64,000 nt of DNA. Origin: UKL13-2 sp031430555. GTDB lineage: Bacteria; Pseudomonadota; Gammaproteobacteria; Burkholderiales; Usitatibacteraceae. Positions 1 through 10,347 of the stretch are shown piece by piece (the first letter of the stretch is position 1; each line of letters begins with the position of its first letter). Below the pieces are notes generated by a model. That model was given only the letters and a program-made list of their open reading frames with translations, made no database searches and was not told the DNA's origin. A program made the translations under genes and the position numbers. The stretch is taken from NCBI GenBank assembly GCA_031430555.1, contig JANPBQ010000105.1, positions 1 through 64,000 on the forward strand, in the 5' to 3' direction.

Positions 1-123
1 CACGAAATCTTGCGCGTGCTGAACCTGAACATGTTCGAGACGACACCGATTCCCGCCCTGCTCAAACCCTCATTCGAACCAGACCAACCGGGCGTTTCCC
101 CAAATCAGGGAAATCTGTTCTGA
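1..123 (+). CDS. C-terminal fragment, probable IS4-type transposase (5' end outside window)
   Basis: An open frame enters from the left edge and stops at a TGA ending at 123, giving the last 40 residues of a protein. The fragment reads HEILRVLNLNMFETTPIP and ends in PNQGNLF. Many IS4-family DDE transposases end in a stretch of the form 'LxILxLxLFEKTPI' followed by a short acidic tail and 'NQLxLF', and this fragment has the same shape, which is why I call it. The match is from memory of the family and rests on 40 residues only. The catalytic part would lie outside the window. A candidate terminal repeat follows directly. The alternative is an unrelated chromosomal gene. Confidence 0.45.
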   Translation, partial: HEILRVLNLNMFETTPIPALLKPSFEPDQPGVSPNQGNLF

Positions 124-140
124 ACGTTGGGACACTAGTG
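124..140. mobile_element. candidate right terminal inverted repeat of the IS
   Basis: Immediately after the transposase-like stop lies AACGTTGGGACACTAGTG. Read from the other strand it begins CACTAGTGTCCC, which resembles the outer ends of several IS4-type elements. The left end is outside the window, so neither the inverted repeat partner nor a target duplication can be seen. The element would end about 130 bp upstream of egtB. Confidence 0.3.
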
Positions 141-270
141 CTATTTATTTCAATCATCGATGGCAAGTTTCATGCAACGTCATTCGCGCAATTGTTGCGC
201 TGTCAGGAAAATGCCGCTCGAAATACTGACTGTCGTTGCCGTGACCTGAATTTCCAATAGAGGATGCATC

Positions 271-1577
<1,307 letters not shown>

Positions 1578-1581
<4 letters not shown>

Positions 1582-2198
1582 ACGAGCAACTCGATGCCGC
1601 CCGAAAACTCTACGCATCGTTTGCAACCCGATACGACGCCGAGACACGCTTCATTACCGGCATCCGCACGCAGGCAATCGACGCATTGCAGCTACAGCCT
1701 GGCGAAACAGTGCTCGACGCGGGTTGCGGCACGGGTTGGTGCCTGCCACGCCTTGCCGCAAAGGTCGGCGCGCGCGGCAAGGTGATCGGGTTTGAGCGGT
1801 CAACAGAGATGCTGGCGTTGGCGCATGACCGGGTCAAACAGTGCGCCCTTGAAAATACACAACTTCATTGTGCGAGCGGTACCGACGTGAAATTGGTTGC
1901 GCACCCCGACGCGATTCTCTTCAGCTATACCCACGACCTGATCCGCGATCGCGCCGCGCTTGAAAATATTTTCGCGCAGGCGCGTTCAGGAACGCGCATC
2001 GTCGCCGCCAGCACGAGATTATTCCCCCCGTGGTTCTTCATCGGCAATTGGTATTTGCGCCGCACCCACCGGTACACGATTACCAACTTCGACAGCTTCG
2101 ACCGACCGTGGACCTTGCTTGCGCAATTTTGCATGCGGCACGAGGTGCGGACAACCGTCCCTGGAAGCCGCTACATATTCAGCGGCACACTTGATTAG
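1578..2198 (+). CDS. class I SAM-dependent methyltransferase, coupled to egtB
   Basis: This 206-residue protein has the glycine-rich SAM motif VLDAGCGTGWC at residues 45-55, and an acidic residue after the second strand (GFERSTEML), as in Rossmann-fold class I methyltransferases. A hydrophobic, aromatic stretch PPWFFIGNWYLRR lies in the C-terminal half. I place the start at the TTG at 1578, which overlaps the egtB stop (TTGA); the same frame is open further upstream but only inside egtB. The coupling implies co-translation with egtB. It ends in a 4-bp tail-to-tail overlap with egtD. The substrate cannot be told from the sequence. EgtD is the histidine methyltransferase, so this enzyme would be an accessory to the pathway. 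Confidence 0.8.
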
Positions 2199-3151
2199 GC
2201 CGCATGAAAAACCCAGAAAGCATGCACATCATCGGTCCACATCGAGATACGGGTGAATCCAGCCCGCCGCAGCATCGCCTCGAATTCTTCGCGCGAATAT
2301 TTGTACGAATTTTCCGAGTGAATTTTCTCGCCCGCGGCAAATGTGCGCGGCGAGCCGTCAAGCACAACCTGTTGTTCGGTGATCGCTTGCAAGTGCATCT
2401 CGATCCGCCTGACAGCCTCGTTGTAATTCCCGATATGCCGCCACGCGCTTTCCACGAAATTGGCACCGACAATTCGATTGATATGCCGCAACGCATTGAG
2501 ATTGAATGCCGCCGTCACGCCGAGCGCGTCCGCGTACGCGGCATCGAGCCGGCGCTTGTCTTTTTTCGCATCCACACCAATCAACAGGCCGCCGCCGCGC
2601 GTGTATCCGCGCATTTCCGCAAGAAAACGAGCGGCATCATCAGGCGCAAAGTTGCCAATGCTCGAGCCCGGATAAAACATCGTCACGCGACCCGTCAGCA
2701 ATTCAGCGGGGATGTCGAGCGATCGCGAAAAATCGGTGACCAGCCCGACCATCTCGACTTCCGGAAATTCCGGTGCCATGTTGGCCAATGCCACGTCCAA
2801 CGACGGCCCGGAAATGTCGACGGCGAGATAGCGAGCGGGCGAGATAAACGGCAGCCAACCCAGCGCTTTGCAGCAATCGCCAGCCCCAAGATCGACAAAC
2901 GTACCGCCGATACCAATCGTCTCGGCGATTTCCTGACGGTGGCGCTGAAAGATCGCGCGTTCTGTGCGAGTTGGATAGTATTCATCCAGTTGGCAAATTG
3001 CGGCGTAAAGCGCGCAACCCAACTCGTCGTAAAAATATTTCGGCTCGATCGTCGCGGGGGTGGCCCTCAATCCGGCGATCAGGCGCGCGATTTCAGCGTC
3101 GTGGTCGACGTGCAGTCGATTTACAATGCGGTAGCGGGGTTCAGTCATCAT
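2195..3151 (-). CDS. egtD: L-histidine N-alpha-methyltransferase EgtD
   Basis: EgtD trimethylates the alpha-amino group of histidine to give hercynine, the substrate of EgtB. The 318-residue product shows family landmarks: KYFYDELG (38-45), the tyrosine-rich YYPTRTERAI, the SAM motif VDLGAGDCCK (86-95), YLAVDIS, and a C-terminal MWTDDVHAFWVFH. I start at the ATG pair at 3151/3148 (MMTEPRYRI). A TTG at 3196 would add 15 unconserved residues without a good ribosome site. The gene is convergent with egtB and its methyltransferase, so the two halves of the ergothioneine pathway are on opposite strands here. No egtE-type lyase gene is in the window. Confidence 0.93.
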   Translation of the reverse strand: MMTEPRYRIVNRLHVDHDAEIARLIAGLRATPATIEPKYFYDELGCALYAAICQLDEYYPTRTERAIFQRHRQEIAETIGIGGTFVDLGAGDCCKALGWLPFISPARYLAVDISGPSLDVALANMAPEFPEVEMVGLVTDFSRSLDIPAELLTGRVTMFYPGSSIGNFAPDDAARFLAEMRGYTRGGGLLIGVDAKKDKRRLDAAYADALGVTAAFNLNALRHINRIVGANFVESAWRHIGNYNEAVRRIEMHLQAITEQQVVLDGSPRTFAAGEKIHSENSYKYSREEFEAMLRRAGFTRISMWTDDVHAFWVFHAA

Positions 3152-3311
3152 TATCGGTGGTGGTTTTATATTGACTGCGGGGTCGCGGGAACTCAATTTT
3201 TTTCATGCAAGCGTGGCAGCGGAAAGCATAGCTTGTTTACGACCGTTTTTCCGCTTTGGTTTCAGAGGCTGTTGTTCATTCGTCATTAACCTTACTTACA
3301 AGGATTTCAAC

Positions 3312-4178
3312 ATGTTGATACCTTCCAAATCACTGACACTCAAAAGTCTCATCGGTCTCTTCGCGGTGCTGCTTTCCGGTACCGCGCTGGCGCAGACCAG
3401 CCTCAAGGTCTCGGCGATTCCCGATGAAAACCCCACCGAACTGCAGCGCAAATTTGCGCCGCTCGGCAAGTATCTTGAAAGCAAGATCGGCATGAAAGTC
3501 GAATTCACGCCCGTCACAGATTACGCCGCCACGGTAGAAGGCTTGGCGGCAAAAAAAATCGACATGGTTTGGTACGGCGGCTTTACCTTTGTGCAGGCGC
3601 GGCTGAAGACGGGAAACGCAATCCCGATCGCCCAGCGTGAAGAGGACGAAAAATTCAAATCCGTCTTCATTACCCAGCCGAACAGCGGCATCAACAGCCT
3701 CAAAGATTTGAACGGCAAGACCTTCACGTTTGGCGCGCCGTCTTCGACCTCGGGTTCGCTGATGCCACGCTACTACCTGATGAAAGAAGGGATCGACCCG
3801 GACAAAGCCTTCCGCCGCGTCGCGTTTTCGGGCGCACATGACGCAACCGCATTGCAAGTTGCGGGCGGAAAAGTCGATGCGGGCGCATTGAATATTTCGG
3901 TTTACGAAAAAATGCTCGCGGAAAAGAAAATCGATGCCAGCCAGGTAAAGGTGTTCTACACCACTCCCGGCTACTACGATTACAACTGGACCGTCCGCGG
4001 TGATCTTGACCCGGCGCTGGTGAAGAAATTGACCGACGCGTTTCTGGCGCTCGATGCAAGCATTCCGGAACACAAAGAAATCCTCGCGTTGCAACGCGCC
4101 ACGCGTTTCATTCCAACCAAGCCGGAAAATTACAAAAGCATCGAGGAAGCCGCGAAATCAGCCGGCCTACTGAAATAG
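3312..4178 (+). CDS. PhnD-family ABC transporter substrate-binding protein, selenate-type branch
   Basis: This is a 288-residue periplasmic binding protein with a clear Sec signal (KSLIGLFAVLLSGTALAQ). The mature start LKVSAIPDENPTELQRKF, then FTPVTDYAATVEGLAAKKID and MVWYGGFTFVQARL, resemble the branch of the phosphonate-binding PhnD family that is annotated as putative selenate ABC transporter binding protein. The ATG at 3312 follows an AAGGA. The ATPase and two permeases lie downstream in the same direction, making a full importer. The true ligand is not proven: phosphonate, phosphite, selenium and other oxyanion ligands occur in this superfamily. It starts about 160 bp from the divergent egtD. 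Confidence 0.85.
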   Translation: MLIPSKSLTLKSLIGLFAVLLSGTALAQTSLKVSAIPDENPTELQRKFAPLGKYLESKIGMKVEFTPVTDYAATVEGLAAKKIDMVWYGGFTFVQARLKTGNAIPIAQREEDEKFKSVFITQPNSGINSLKDLNGKTFTFGAPSSTSGSLMPRYYLMKEGIDPDKAFRRVAFSGAHDATALQVAGGKVDAGALNISVYEKMLAEKKIDASQVKVFYTTPGYYDYNWTVRGDLDPALVKKLTDAFLALDASIPEHKEILALQRATRFIPTKPENYKSIEEAAKSAGLLK

Positions 4179-4200
4179 TCTGACGCCTTCGCACCGGTGT

Positions 4201-4229
4201 CGCCGCAATTGCTGCTTAACTTTGCGGCG
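4201..4229 (+). promoter_or_regulatory. stem-loop between binding-protein and ATPase genes
   Basis: CGCCGCAA at 4201-4208 pairs perfectly with TTGCGGCG at 4222-4229 around a 13-nt loop. It lies 23 bp past the stop of the binding-protein gene in a 207-bp gap before the ATPase gene. No T-run follows, so it is better read as an mRNA-stabilising or partial-attenuation hairpin than as a terminator. Such hairpins often keep binding-protein mRNA in excess over the membrane components. Confidence 0.35.
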
Positions 4230-4385
4230 GCACAATCTGAATCCATGCATTCACGGCGAAACGCCATGTCGATTCCTGGCCCGCTTTCGTCCGTGACCGC
4301 ATCGGTTCGCACGCCCTAGCGCTCTCGAGGACCGCATACACTTTATGCAAATCAAGACTACCTTCTCATTGATAGAGCCCACTGC

Positions 4386-5216
4386 GTGACCTCCCCGGCC
4401 TTTTTCCTCGACAACGTGTCGGTTCGGCTTGGTGGAGGACAGGAGTCACGTCTCGCCATCGACCAGGTGACGCTGGCATTCGCCGAAGGTGAGCAAGTCG
4501 CGATCATCGGGCCAAGCGGTGCAGGTAAGACCACATTGCTACACACGCTTGCGATCGCCCACCGCCCCGCCAGTGGCACCGTGTCGATGTTCAATGTCGA
4601 CCCATGGCAGTGCAGCGACGTTGAGCGCCATCGGCTGCGCGCGCGCGTATTCCTTGCGCCGCAAGCGCCGCCGTTGCCGCCGCGGCAACGTGTCGTCAAT
4701 GCCGTGCTCGCCGGACGCTTGCCGCAAATGAGCAGTTGGCAAGCGCTGCGTTCCCTCGTTTATCCGATCGACGCGCCCGCCGCCACGCGAGCACTCGAAC
4801 GATTTAGTCTCGGCAACAAACTCACGCTGCGCTGCGACCGATTGTCGGGTGGCGAGCGCCAGCGTGTGGGTCTTGCCCGTATGCTGCTGTCGAACGCGCC
4901 ACTGATTTTGCTCGATGAACCGGTTTCGTCACTGGACCCGGTGCTAGGGGCATCGGCACTGGAAACGGCGCAAGCCGAGGCGACGGATCGCGGCGCGACC
5001 ATGGTGGTAAGCCTGCATGACGTGAATTTGGCGCGCAGCCACTTTACCCGGCTAATCGGCATCCGCAATGGCCAGGTGGAGTTTGATACCCGCGCTGATG
5101 CCTTGCAGGAAACGCAACTCGCCGCGCTTTACGGCCCCGAACTCTCGCTGGCGGCGAGCGATTTTGCGTTGCCGGAGAGTGCTGACTCGAACCCCAAGCT
5201 GACACGCTGTTACTGA
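4386..5216 (+). CDS. PhnC-like ABC transporter ATP-binding protein
   Basis: This is the 276-residue cytoplasmic ATPase of the importer. It has Walker A GPSGAGKTTLL (about residues 38-48), the signature LSGGERQRVGLAR, Walker B LILLDEP followed by VSSLDP, and the H-loop VSLHDVNLARS. The GTG start is the first in frame with the folded domain. The stop shares one base with the permease start (TGATG), so the genes are translationally coupled. The overall pattern is that of phosphonate-type importers, with one ATPase serving two permeases. Confidence 0.9.
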   Translation: MTSPAFFLDNVSVRLGGGQESRLAIDQVTLAFAEGEQVAIIGPSGAGKTTLLHTLAIAHRPASGTVSMFNVDPWQCSDVERHRLRARVFLAPQAPPLPPRQRVVNAVLAGRLPQMSSWQALRSLVYPIDAPAATRALERFSLGNKLTLRCDRLSGGERQRVGLARMLLSNAPLILLDEPVSSLDPVLGASALETAQAEATDRGATMVVSLHDVNLARSHFTRLIGIRNGQVEFDTRADALQETQLAALYGPELSLAASDFALPESADSNPKLTRCY

Positions 5217-6052
5217 TGTCCCACACGTTGACCCCCGAGCGATGGCGCGATCCCGCGTGGAGTGGTCGGCTCTCGCTCGCGATCCTGTTCGTCGTTGTAT
5301 TGTTGCCCGTCGGCTACTTCGCGGAATTCAATCCACTGGTTTTTTTCGAGCCGACCAGTCTCAAAGCTGCCAAGCAATTTCTCGCGACGTTTTTGCCACC
5401 GGCGCATTCCGCGGAATTTCTGAAACTTGCTGCGGAAGCAACCTGGAAAACCGTGGCGATCGCGACGGTCGGCATTTTTCTCGCGCTGATCATCGCGATT
5501 CCGCTGTCACTCCTTGCCAATCAATCGTTGTCGATATCGATGATCGGTGTCGGCCGCATGTGTTTCTTTTGTCATTCCCTGCGCTACGCGGTTCGCTGGC
5601 TGATGATCGCGCTGCGCAGCATTCCGGAGCTGGTCTGGGCGTTGCTGTTCGTGCGTGCCGTCGGGCTGGGCGACACGGCGGGCGTCATGGCGATTGCGCT
5701 GACCTATGGCGGCATGCTCGGCAAGGTGTTCATGGAAATTTTCGAGTCCGCCGAAGCCGAGCCGACCCGCGCGCTGCTGCGAAACGGTGCCGGCCGCTTG
5801 CAGGCGTTCTTCTACGGCGCGTTGCCGGCTTGTCTGCCGGAACTGGTGTCGTATACGGTCTACCGCTGGGAGTGCGCGATTCGCGCCTCGGTGGTGATGG
5901 GCTTTGTCGGCGCAGGCGGCCTCGGACAGCAAATGGAGTTGTCGATGCGCATGCTCGCCGGTGGTGAAATATTTTCCTTCCTGGCGATTTTTGTGGCGTT
6001 GGTCTGGATTGCGGATCTGGCGAGCAAGTATTTGCGAAAGCTGCTCGCATGA
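5216..6052 (+). CDS. PhnE-like ABC transporter permease 1
   Basis: This 278-residue integral membrane protein has about six hydrophobic segments, starting near residue 22 (LAILFVVVLLPVGYF). The binding-protein-dependent permease loop is visible near the end as YRWECAIRASVVMGFVGAGG. The conserved RSIPELVWALLFV stretch and the EAM-like coupling region LLRNGAGRLQAF are typical of PhnE. The start overlaps the ATPase stop and the stop overlaps the next start (ATGA), so the permease pair is tightly coupled. The loop sequence MCFFCHSLRYAVRW is unusually cysteine-rich for this family. Confidence 0.88.
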   Translation: MSHTLTPERWRDPAWSGRLSLAILFVVVLLPVGYFAEFNPLVFFEPTSLKAAKQFLATFLPPAHSAEFLKLAAEATWKTVAIATVGIFLALIIAIPLSLLANQSLSISMIGVGRMCFFCHSLRYAVRWLMIALRSIPELVWALLFVRAVGLGDTAGVMAIALTYGGMLGKVFMEIFESAEAEPTRALLRNGAGRLQAFFYGALPACLPELVSYTVYRWECAIRASVVMGFVGAGGLGQQMELSMRMLAGGEIFSFLAIFVALVWIADLASKYLRKLLA

Positions 6053-6849
6053 ACGCAAATGCTTCAGAGGTCGACCGATCCGCCGCGCCGCGCCGGCGAG
6101 GCTGGCTCGTGTGTGCCGCATTGCTCGCCTTGCTGGCCGCGTCTTTCGCGAGTCTCACCGGCGATTGGTCCAGCCTGTTCGGACTCGAGGCGATGCGCAG
6201 CATGTCCGAACTCGCATTCGCGTTTTTTCCGCCGGCGATGGACACGCCATTCCTGAAAAAAATCGCCTTCGCATTCGTCGAGACATTGGCGATCTCCTGG
6301 TTGGGAACTTTGCTCGCAATGCTCGGGGGAATCGTCCTCGCGTTGCCGGCGGCCGGTTATTGGGGTGCGGCTTGGCGGGCACCCGTTCGATTTATTTTGA
6401 ATGTCCTGAGGGCAATCCCCGAGTTGGTGTGGGCGGCAATGCTGGTGATCGCCGCTGGCCTCGGGCCGTTTCCCGGCACCTTGGCGTTGGCCCTGCATAC
6501 GACCGGCGTGCTGGGTCGGTTGTTCGCAGAATCGCTGGAAAACGCCTCCCCTGAGCCGATGGCGGCATTGCGCCGTCACGGTGTGAATCCGGTTCCCGCA
6601 TTCTGCTATGGCACCTTGCCGCTCATCACGCCGCAATTGACGGGCTATACCCTGTACCGGTGGGAAAACAATATTCGCGCCGCCAGCGTGCTGGGCGTGG
6701 CCGGAGCCGGCGGCCTTGGACAAATGCTCTATTTCCACCTCTCACTCCTACAGTATCGCGAAACCGGCACCATACTCATCGCGATGATCGTGCTGGTGGC
6801 CATGGTCGACACGATCAGCAATTTGATGCGCAATCGGTTACTCGCGTAA
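6049..6849 (+). CDS. PhnE-like ABC transporter permease 2
   Basis: This is the second permease, 266 residues, homologous to the first: both contain RAIPELVWA / RSIPELVWA, a YRWE element, and a GxAGAGGLGQ loop (here VLGVAGAGGLGQML). It begins with a short basic N-terminus (RRGW) and then membrane segments from about residue 20. The ATG overlaps the previous stop by 4 bp. Two non-identical PhnE subunits probably form a heterodimeric channel. It is the last gene of the importer operon. Confidence 0.88.
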   Translation: MNANASEVDRSAAPRRRGWLVCAALLALLAASFASLTGDWSSLFGLEAMRSMSELAFAFFPPAMDTPFLKKIAFAFVETLAISWLGTLLAMLGGIVLALPAAGYWGAAWRAPVRFILNVLRAIPELVWAAMLVIAAGLGPFPGTLALALHTTGVLGRLFAESLENASPEPMAALRRHGVNPVPAFCYGTLPLITPQLTGYTLYRWENNIRAASVLGVAGAGGLGQMLYFHLSLLQYRETGTILIAMIVLVAMVDTISNLMRNRLLA

Positions 6850-7180
6850 GGTGGAGCCTCTTTGTCGAAATCGAACGCGCGCCACAAGACGTAAACTCAT
6901 GCCCCAACAAGAAGGTGCCGAGTGATACATTCGACGCCAAATCGCCAGTGACCGGACTTGCCAGTCGATTTTCCCTTTTAGTCGAACCTATGCCTGACGC
7001 GCATTTAATTTGCTGCAAACAATTTGTTGCGCGGTCGACTCTCGGCTCTCACCTCTCGTCATATTGGTCAACGCGCGCGCGAGTCGCTGCAAATCGAGAA
7101 ACCATCCCAGCCGATGCAGCCGAACGAAACGGGTGCCAGCGCGTAGGCTTTTTGCAGTTTGCGTTGGGTTGAGCTGGAAA
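6850..7180. other. 331-bp intergenic region, no gene seen
   Basis: No reading frame here has coding character, and I see no clear terminator or repeat. The sequence turns AT-richer around 6960-7020. It must carry the end of the importer transcript and the promoter of the following EamA gene, but neither can be pinned down by eye. Confidence 0.4.
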
Positions 7181-8068
7181 ATGAATAGCAAGAATTCGCG
7201 CAACACCGACGCGCTTCTCGCCTGGTACTTTGTGGTTATCTGGGGCTCAGGATTCGTCGCCACCAAAATTGGCCTTCAATATGCGGCGCCCTTCACTTTC
7301 CTGTCGCTACGTTTTGCGTTTGGGCTGATTTGCCTGATCCCACTGCTGTGGTGGTTGAAGCCGCGCTGGCCACGCGGTCGGTGCGAGTGGTTGCACATCA
7401 TTGTGGCCGGATTGCTGATGCATGCGATACATCTTTCCGGCAGCCACTATGCACAGTATCTCGGCATGTCGGCCGGGATCGCGGCCGTAATTCTGGCTCT
7501 GCAGCCACTTGCCACCGCGATTATCGCGGTCGGCTGGTTTCGCGAACGTCCGTCTCGTTTGCAGTGGCTTGGAATCGCCCTGGGTTTCATGGGTGTTGCG
7601 CTGATCGTCTGGCACAAGATCGATATGCGCGCCGCAACGGCGGGAAGTTTGCTGGCGGTGACCATCGGCCTCGCCGCATTGACTGTCGGCACGCTTTATC
7701 AGCGGCGATTTTGCCCGGAGGTCGATCTTCGCAGCGGCGCGCTAATCCAGTTTGCCACGTCGCTGATCGTTTTGGCACCAATGAGCATCATGTTTGAGAG
7801 TGCCAAAGTCGAATGGACCTGGCCGCTGCTGGGTTCGATCGCGTTTCTGGTGTTGCTCGCCTCATTGCTAGGCGTGAATGCGCTGCACACGCTGATGCGG
7901 CGCGGCGAAGCCACCCGCGTGACGAGCATGATGTATTTGCCGCCCATTTTTGCCGTTGCCATCGAGTACGGTTGGTTTGGACTTGCGCCATCAGCAATAT
8001 CGATTGCGGGCATAATTATTACTTCACTGGGTGTCGCCTTGGCGATGCGGCGAAGCAGCACATCCTGA
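7181..8068 (+). CDS. EamA/DMT-family inner-membrane transporter
   Basis: This 295-residue protein has about ten transmembrane segments in two homologous halves, the EamA (drug/metabolite) pattern. The first segment holds WYFVVIWGSGFVATKIGL, typical of RhaT/YdcZ-like exporters. Each half ends with a glycine-rich helix (LGIALGFMGVALIVW; SIAGIIITSLGVALAM). The ATG at 7181 follows GAGCTGGAAA; the upstream part of the open frame has no homology-like character. The substrate is unknown; relatives export amino acids and metabolites. Confidence 0.87.
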   Translation: MNSKNSRNTDALLAWYFVVIWGSGFVATKIGLQYAAPFTFLSLRFAFGLICLIPLLWWLKPRWPRGRCEWLHIIVAGLLMHAIHLSGSHYAQYLGMSAGIAAVILALQPLATAIIAVGWFRERPSRLQWLGIALGFMGVALIVWHKIDMRAATAGSLLAVTIGLAALTVGTLYQRRFCPEVDLRSGALIQFATSLIVLAPMSIMFESAKVEWTWPLLGSIAFLVLLASLLGVNALHTLMRRGEATRVTSMMYLPPIFAVAIEYGWFGLAPSAISIAGIIITSLGVALAMRRSSTS

Positions 8069-8127
8069 TCGCTGTATTTTCCCGCAGCATCACCGCCCCC
8101 CTTTCTCTCCTCGCCGCCCCCTGCCCC

Positions 8128-9288
8128 ATGCGTCCCCTGCCCCTCGTCATTATTTTGCTGGTGCTTGATCACATCGCGTTCAGCGGCAGCCGGGTGACGG
8201 TCTCGCTCTATGCGATACACCAAGGCGAATCCGCATTGACCGTGGGCACGCTCTTGGCGCTGTACGCGTTGTTGCCGGCGCTGCTATCGGTCTCCGCGGG
8301 GCGCTGGATCGACCGCGTCGGCATGGAAAAACCTTTATTGCTCGGCTCCGTGACCGTTTGCATTGGTACGCTATTGCCCTTCCTGATCCCCGGTTTGACG
8401 GTGCTCTATGCCACGAGCATCATTGTCGGCGTCGCGTTCATGTTGATCAATGTGGCCGCGTATCACGCGGTGGGCGAGTTGTCGCCGCCGGAATATCGGG
8501 CGGTGAATTTCAGCTATGTCGCGATGGGTTTCTCCACGTCGGCTTTCATCGCGCCCATTCTCTCCGGTGTCGGCATCGATAACTTCGGGCATCGCACGAC
8601 GTTCCTTCTGCTGGCGGCGTTCACGTTGTTGCCGATTCTTGCGTTGGCATTGAAATTGGTGCCGTTACCGGTGCCGACACCGCGCCCACACGATGCGCCA
8701 ACCGGAAATATCCTGGATCTGTTGCGGGACGCCCGATTGCGGCAACTATTCATCACCATGGCAATCCTCACCGTCGCTTGGGATGTGTACGCATTTGCGA
8801 TCCCCGTGCATGGCACCAACATCGGCCTGTCCGCATCCGAAATCGGACTCGTCATGGCCACTTTCGCCGCCGCAACCTTCACCGTCCGTCTCGCGACACC
8901 GTTTTTTATCAACCGCATCGCGCCCTGGTCGGTGCTGGTGGCGTCGCTATTCATCGCAGGGATCAGCTTTCTCGGACTACCGTTCACGACTAACGTCGGC
9001 ACAATGATGGCAATCATGTTCTTGCTCGGCCTCGGCCTCGGTGCGCCGCAACCGATGGTCATGATGTTGCTGCATGATGCCGCTCCGGCTGGGCGTGCCG
9101 GCGAGGCGCTTGGCCTAAGAACCACGCTCATCAATGGCAGTCAGACAGTCATGCCGCTCCTGTTTGGCGCAGTCGGCGCGGCGCTGGGCATGGGCCCTGT
9201 GTTCTGGAGTATCGCGCTGGTACTGGTCGGTGGCGGGGTTTTCGCGCAGCGCGTCAAACATGCGCAGGAAAACCCTTCCAAGTCTTGA
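8128..9288 (+). CDS. MFS transporter
   Basis: A 386-residue protein with about twelve membrane segments. The loop after segment 2 carries GRWIDRVGMEKPLLLGS, which is the major facilitator motif A (G-x3-D-R-x-G). A related RLATPFFINRIAPW loop occurs in the second half. I start at ATG 8128 (MRPLPLVIILLVLDH), which puts the first helix at the N-terminus; the longer open frame upstream lies in the end of the previous gene. It follows the EamA gene by 60 bp on the same strand and may be co-transcribed. Substrate unknown. Confidence 0.85.
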   Translation: MRPLPLVIILLVLDHIAFSGSRVTVSLYAIHQGESALTVGTLLALYALLPALLSVSAGRWIDRVGMEKPLLLGSVTVCIGTLLPFLIPGLTVLYATSIIVGVAFMLINVAAYHAVGELSPPEYRAVNFSYVAMGFSTSAFIAPILSGVGIDNFGHRTTFLLLAAFTLLPILALALKLVPLPVPTPRPHDAPTGNILDLLRDARLRQLFITMAILTVAWDVYAFAIPVHGTNIGLSASEIGLVMATFAAATFTVRLATPFFINRIAPWSVLVASLFIAGISFLGLPFTTNVGTMMAIMFLLGLGLGAPQPMVMMLLHDAAPAGRAGEALGLRTTLINGSQTVMPLLFGAVGAALGMGPVFWSIALVLVGGGVFAQRVKHAQENPSKS

Positions 9289-9404
9289 AATCTGCGCTTC
9301 TGCCCCGATTTTGACGCAGTGGCGGCAATCGTTCCACGCGCGTGTTTCTTGAACGCCGCGGTACAATTCCCGCGTTGGCAATTCCTTGTATTGGAGACTG
9401 AAGA

Positions 9405-10277
9405 ATGAAACGTGTCTTTCTATTCCTGTTGACGAACCTCGCAGTAATGATGGTGCTGGGCGTCGTCACCAGCGCATTGGGTGTCAATCAATATCTCACC
9501 GCGAAAGGCCTGAATTTGCCGATGCTGCTGGCGTTTTCGGCGGTGGTTGGTTTCACCGGTGCCATTTTCTCACTGTTGATTTCGAAGCCGATGGCGAAGT
9601 GGAGCACGGGCGCCAGAGTGCTGGACAATCCACAGAACGAAACCGAACGCTGGCTGGTTGAAACCGTGCGCCGGCTCGCCAACAAAGCCAATATCGGCAT
9701 GCCCGAAGTTGCTGTTTACGAAGGTGACGCGAATGCGTTCGCCACGGGTGCGTTCAAGAATTCGTCGCTGGTCGCAGTCTCGACGGGATTGCTCGAATCG
9801 ATGACCAAAGAAGAAGTTGAAGCGGTGCTCGCACATGAAATTGCCCACGTGGTCAACGGCGATATGGTCACCCTCACGTTAATCCAGGGCGTCGTGAATA
9901 CCTTCGTCGTATTCCTGTCAAAGGTGGTGGGCTATTTCGTCGATCGCGTACTACTGAAAAACGACCGTGGCGGCCCGGGAATCGGCTATTACATCACCGA
10001 CATCGTCTGCCAGATTATCTTCGGAATGTTGGCGTCCATCATCGTCGCGTGGTTTTCGCGTCAACGCGAATTTCGCGCCGATGCGGGCTCCGCGTCCCTG
10101 ATGGGGTCGCCGCAGCCGATGGTCAACGCGCTCGCGCGTCTTGGTGGCTTGGCACCGGGTGAATTGCCGAAGAGCATGGCCGCATCGGGCATCAGCGACA
10201 AGGCGGGCTTCATGGCGATGTTTTCCACGCATCCGCCGATCGAAGTGCGTATTGCCGCATTGCAGGTCAAAAAATAA
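9405..10277 (+). CDS. htpX: membrane zinc metalloprotease HtpX
   Basis: HtpX is an inner-membrane M48 protease that degrades misfolded membrane proteins together with FtsH. The 290-residue product has two N-terminal membrane segments (about 4-24 and 33-53), then the zinc motif HEIAH at residues 144-148, further hydrophobic segments, and the third ligand region FRADAGSASLMG. Its length matches the family. The ATG follows a TTGGAGACTGAAG region with a good GGAG. A strong terminator lies 14 bp past the stop. Confidence 0.95.
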   Translation: MKRVFLFLLTNLAVMMVLGVVTSALGVNQYLTAKGLNLPMLLAFSAVVGFTGAIFSLLISKPMAKWSTGARVLDNPQNETERWLVETVRRLANKANIGMPEVAVYEGDANAFATGAFKNSSLVAVSTGLLESMTKEEVEAVLAHEIAHVVNGDMVTLTLIQGVVNTFVVFLSKVVGYFVDRVLLKNDRGGPGIGYYITDIVCQIIFGMLASIIVAWFSRQREFRADAGSASLMGSPQPMVNALARLGGLAPGELPKSMAASGISDKAGFMAMFSTHPPIEVRIAALQVKK

Positions 10278-10291
10278 GCAGGTGGTCGTCG

Positions 10292-10326
10292 AAAAAAAAG
10301 CCGCGTCACTGACGCGGCTTTTTTCA
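10292..10326. terminator. intrinsic terminator, likely bidirectional
   Basis: AAAAGCCGCGTCA and TGACGCGGCTTTT form a near-perfect stem of about 13 bp with a minimal loop, with A-run on the left and T-run on the right. It sits between the convergent htpX and the gene ending at 10348, so it can stop transcription from both sides. Confidence 0.9.
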
Positions 10327-10347
10327 TTGTCAGTTTGTACTCGGTGT

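Noticed and set aside
2204..3289. Long plus-strand open frame over egtD
   Set aside because: It is the mirror of the real minus-strand gene and has arginine/histidine-rich composition typical of a shadow frame.
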